Made by a program: the position numbers and the translations under genes
Part shown: piece by piece, positions 6,535 to 8,245 of the stretch
Layout of the letters: each line of letters starts with the position of its first letter
Position numbering within the stretch: the stretch's first letter is position 1
Notes under the pieces: model-generated
The model's database searches: none
Told to the model about the DNA's origin: nothing
Seen by the model: only the letters and a program-made list of their open reading frames with translations
Origin: an uncultured Clostridiaceae bacterium
GTDB taxonomy: Bacteria; Bacillota; Clostridia; Clostridiales; Oxobacteraceae
NCBI GenBank assembly: GCA_937900065.1
Contig: CALCDS010000128.1
Span: 1 to 8,245 of the forward strand
DNA: 8,245 nucleotides
Direction: 5' to 3'

Positions 6535-6616
6535 AGGTAAGCTTTTTAGCCTCTCTTTAGCACATGAAGGCAGGAGAATTTGGTAAAATGTATTTCTTTC
6601 ATTTGGAGGAATAAAT

Positions 6617-7552
6617 ATGAGAGTAACAAACAGCTCTACGGCAAGGAACTATATAAACAACCTCAACAGCAATCTGGAATATCTCACCAAGCTTCAGGAT
6701 CAGCAATCATCAGGCCAAAAGTTGAGGCATCCTTCTGATGATCCGTTTGGAGTATCGAGAACGATCAATTTGAATGATACCATTAACAGAAACAGACAAT
6801 ATGCTGAAAACATAGAAGATGCGACAAACTGGATCAATACATCCGATGATGCACTGGATAAAATAAGCAGTTACCTTTTAAGGATAAGCACGCAAATAAA
6901 TGACGCGTCCAATGGTTCCAATTCCGGGACCGAATTATATGCATTTAAGGCTGAAGTACAGGAATGCATAGAAGGTATTGTGGATATGGTAAACACGAAT
7001 TATAACGGCAATTATATTTTCGGAGGCTATAAGACAGGCCAAAAACCTTTGGAAGCAGTAAGGAGTGACGGCGAAATCACAGGAGAGCTTACAAACAGCG
7101 GTGACAACAATATGATAGAGAGGGAAATATCTCCGGGAGTGACAGCCAGCATCAATACGACGACCGATCAAATCTTGGGCCTTGACGGTTCATTGAGCGA
7201 AGACTTGGGTACGACTTTTAAAAACATAATGGAGGCATTGACCGATCCCGCAAAGAGGGGCAACCTTTCATCAGATGATCCGGCATATTCTTTTATAGAC
7301 AAAATAAATGCAGCCCGTGACAACATATCAAGGCTGAGAGCTCAAGTCGGCGCAAGGCAAAACAGGATGAAGGCTGCAAGTTCTAGAAATGAAGTGGAAA
7401 TCCAAAACATGACGAAGATATTAGCCAAGACTGCGGATGTGGATATTGCGGAAATCTCGATACAGGTGAATGTCGCATTAGCTGCTTATAACTCTTCGCT
7501 TATGGTCGGAGCACAAATACTGCAGCCGAGCTTGATCAGCTTCCTTGATTAG
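6617..7552 (+). CDS. flgL: Hook-filament junction protein FlgL (HAP3)
   Basis: FlgL forms the second junction layer, on which flagellin polymerises. The 311 residues match the family. The N-terminal flagellin-like helix region is clear (MRVTNSSTARNYINNLN, then LTKLQDQQSSGQKLRHPSDDP at about 23-43). The C-terminal helix is the flagellin-type ending (DVDIAEISIQVNVALAAYNSS, then LMVGAQILQPSLISFLD). Only one cysteine is present, in EVQECIEG. GGAGG at 6605-6609 sets the start. A leader of 120 bases separates it from flgK and holds the hairpin described there. FlgN, encoded upstream, is its expected chaperone. Confidence 0.96.
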   Translation: MRVTNSSTARNYINNLNSNLEYLTKLQDQQSSGQKLRHPSDDPFGVSRTINLNDTINRNRQYAENIEDATNWINTSDDALDKISSYLLRISTQINDASNGSNSGTELYAFKAEVQECIEGIVDMVNTNYNGNYIFGGYKTGQKPLEAVRSDGEITGELTNSGDNNMIEREISPGVTASINTTTDQILGLDGSLSEDLGTTFKNIMEALTDPAKRGNLSSDDPAYSFIDKINAARDNISRLRAQVGARQNRMKAASSRNEVEIQNMTKILAKTADVDIAEISIQVNVALAAYNSSLMVGAQILQPSLISFLD

Positions 7553-7564
7553 AAGGTGGCATGA

Positions 7565-7996
7565 ATGGTCATAGCTTCTAAATTTTTCGGAGATATTGAA
7601 ATAAATAAGGACGACATCATATATTTTGAAGACGGACTCTTGGGATTTGAAGATGTTAAAAAGTTTGTGCTGATCGATATAAGTGAAAAAAGCAGTTTTA
7701 AATGCCTACAATCCGTTGATAGGAACGAAATCGCATTTATTATCATAAGCCCATGGGATGTGGAGGAAAATTACCGGATGGATATTGCGGATGAAGAACT
7801 CTCATCACTTAAAGATGCTGATTTATCCAACCTTCTGGTATATTCCATTGTTACGATATCACAAGACGGCATGACTGCCAACTTGATCGGGCCGGTCATA
7901 CTCAATATGAAGACGAAAATGGGAAAACAGGTGGTATTGAATGATTCAAAATACAATACAAAGCATGTAATAAAAGGCTTTGAAAAGAAGGAATAG
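7565..7996 (+). CDS. fliW: Flagellar assembly factor FliW, CsrA antagonist
   Basis: FliW binds either CsrA or flagellin. When flagellin builds up, FliW is bound by it and releases CsrA, which then represses flagellin translation (known in B. subtilis). The 143 residues match family length. Visible landmarks are the opening KFFGDIEINKDDIIYFEDGL followed by GFED, the LQSVD segment near 48-52, and the highly conserved MTANLIGPVILNMKTKMGKQ followed by VVLNDSKY. AAGGTGG at 7554-7560 precedes the ATG at 7565; an overlapping ATG at 7561 in another frame stops after six codons. The gene follows flgL by 12 bases and precedes csrA by 2, the usual Firmicutes order. Confidence 0.96.
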   Translation: MVIASKFFGDIEINKDDIIYFEDGLLGFEDVKKFVLIDISEKSSFKCLQSVDRNEIAFIIISPWDVEENYRMDIADEELSSLKDADLSNLLVYSIVTISQDGMTANLIGPVILNMKTKMGKQVVLNDSKYNTKHVIKGFEKKE

Positions 7997-7998
7997 AT

Positions 7999-8217
7999 AT
8001 GCTGGTTATAACAAGAAAATCAAATCAAAGCCTTATAATCAATGGAAATGTTGAAATTGTGATATTGGAAGCCAAGGACGGGAGCGTAAAAGTGGGCATA
8101 AATGCTCCAAAGAATATAAAGATATACAGAAAAGAAATATTTGACGAGATAAAAGATGAAAATAAGAATGCTCTAAATGCGGATAAGACAAAAATAGGTG
8201 AGCTGATGAAAAAATAG
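7999..8217 (+). CDS. csrA: RNA-binding translational regulator CsrA
   Basis: CsrA is a dimeric RNA-binding protein that recognises GGA motifs in mRNA leaders, often blocking ribosome access. The 72 residues include the core MLVITRKSNQSLIING, then VKVGINAPKNIKIYRKEIF. The RNA-contact residues R6 and R44 are present. The Asn known to matter for FliW binding in B. subtilis (N55) is conserved at the same position, in DENKN. GAAGGA at 7987-7992 lies six bases before the ATG and overlaps the end of fliW, so the two are coupled. The main expected target is flagellin mRNA, whose gene probably lies downstream of the window. Confidence 0.97.
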   Translation: MLVITRKSNQSLIINGNVEIVILEAKDGSVKVGINAPKNIKIYRKEIFDEIKDENKNALNADKTKIGELMKK

Positions 8218-8233
8218 GCAATCAGGCCGATTA
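8207..8233 (+). promoter_or_regulatory. Possible sigma-28 promoter for a downstream gene, perhaps flagellin
   Basis: TGAA at 8207-8210 (3 of 4 to TAAA), a 15-base spacer, then GCCGATTA at 8226-8233 (6 of 8 to GCCGATAT, with GCCGAT exact). It starts in the last codons of csrA and points out of the window. In many Firmicutes the flagellin gene follows fliW-csrA and is read from such a promoter. The -35 deviation keeps this tentative. Confidence 0.45.
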
Positions 8234-8245
8234 CTTATCATTAGG

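Noticed and set aside
6564..6614. Sixteen-codon open frame ending two bases before the flgL start
   Set aside because: There is no ribosome binding site in front of its ATG and its last codons are just the flgL Shine-Dalgarno region; chance is the simplest explanation.
150..8221. Many open frames of 60-126 codons on the minus strand and some in other plus frames
   Set aside because: They lie opposite or inside well-recognised flagellar genes, lack ribosome binding sites and show no recognisable family features.
1..8245. tRNA, rRNA, CRISPR array, transposase or phage genes
   Set aside because: No cloverleaf, spaced repeats or mobile-element coding sequence was seen; the space is filled by flagellar genes with gaps under 170 bases.

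Overview
The window is one strand of a motility and chemotaxis gene cluster. All eleven genes point rightwards and are closely packed. The likely source is a Gram-positive member of the Clostridia. Reasons: fairly low G+C, strong GGAGG/AGGTGG ribosome binding sites, FliY (CheC-like plus FliN) in place of plain FliN, a FliW-CsrA pair after flgL, and a Firmicutes-type flgM-flgN-flgK-flgL block. The species cannot be told from the sequence alone.

Layout. Positions 1-134 hold the right half of a palindromic repeat and the cheY leader. Next come cheY (135-497), a full copy of the same repeat (about 516-604), then cheW (633-1043), fliM (1070-2068) and fliY (2058-3149, overlapping fliM by 11 bases). 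A structured gap of 165 bases (3150-3314) follows. It precedes a gene for a DUF2225-type zinc-ribbon/TPR protein, whose start is best placed at 3315 rather than at the longer open reading frame start at 3207. Another gap (3996-4128) carries a good sigma-28 (SigD/FliA) promoter. It drives a late flagellar operon: flgM (4129), flgN (4417), flgK (4874), flgL (6617), fliW (7565) and csrA (7999-8217). The last 28 bases may hold the -10 box of another sigma-28 promoter for a gene outside the window, possibly flagellin.

How the genes work together. CheW couples receptors to the CheA kinase, and CheY carries the phosphoryl signal to the motor switch. FliM and FliY form the C-ring; both begin with the CheY-P docking peptide, and FliY also keeps two CheC-type phosphatase centres that would remove the signal. 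FlgM holds sigma-28 until the hook-basal body is finished. FlgN chaperones the hook-filament junction proteins FlgK and FlgL. FliW and CsrA set flagellin translation through the three-way FliW-CsrA-Hag switch known from Bacillus subtilis.

Most of the window is ordinary flagellar content. The parts not explained by known genes are the palindromic repeats on both sides of cheY, the string of hairpins before the DUF2225 gene (including a GGA-loop hairpin just upstream of a GGA-containing Shine-Dalgarno site, which looks like a CsrA target), the DUF2225 gene itself, and a stable hairpin between flgK and flgL.
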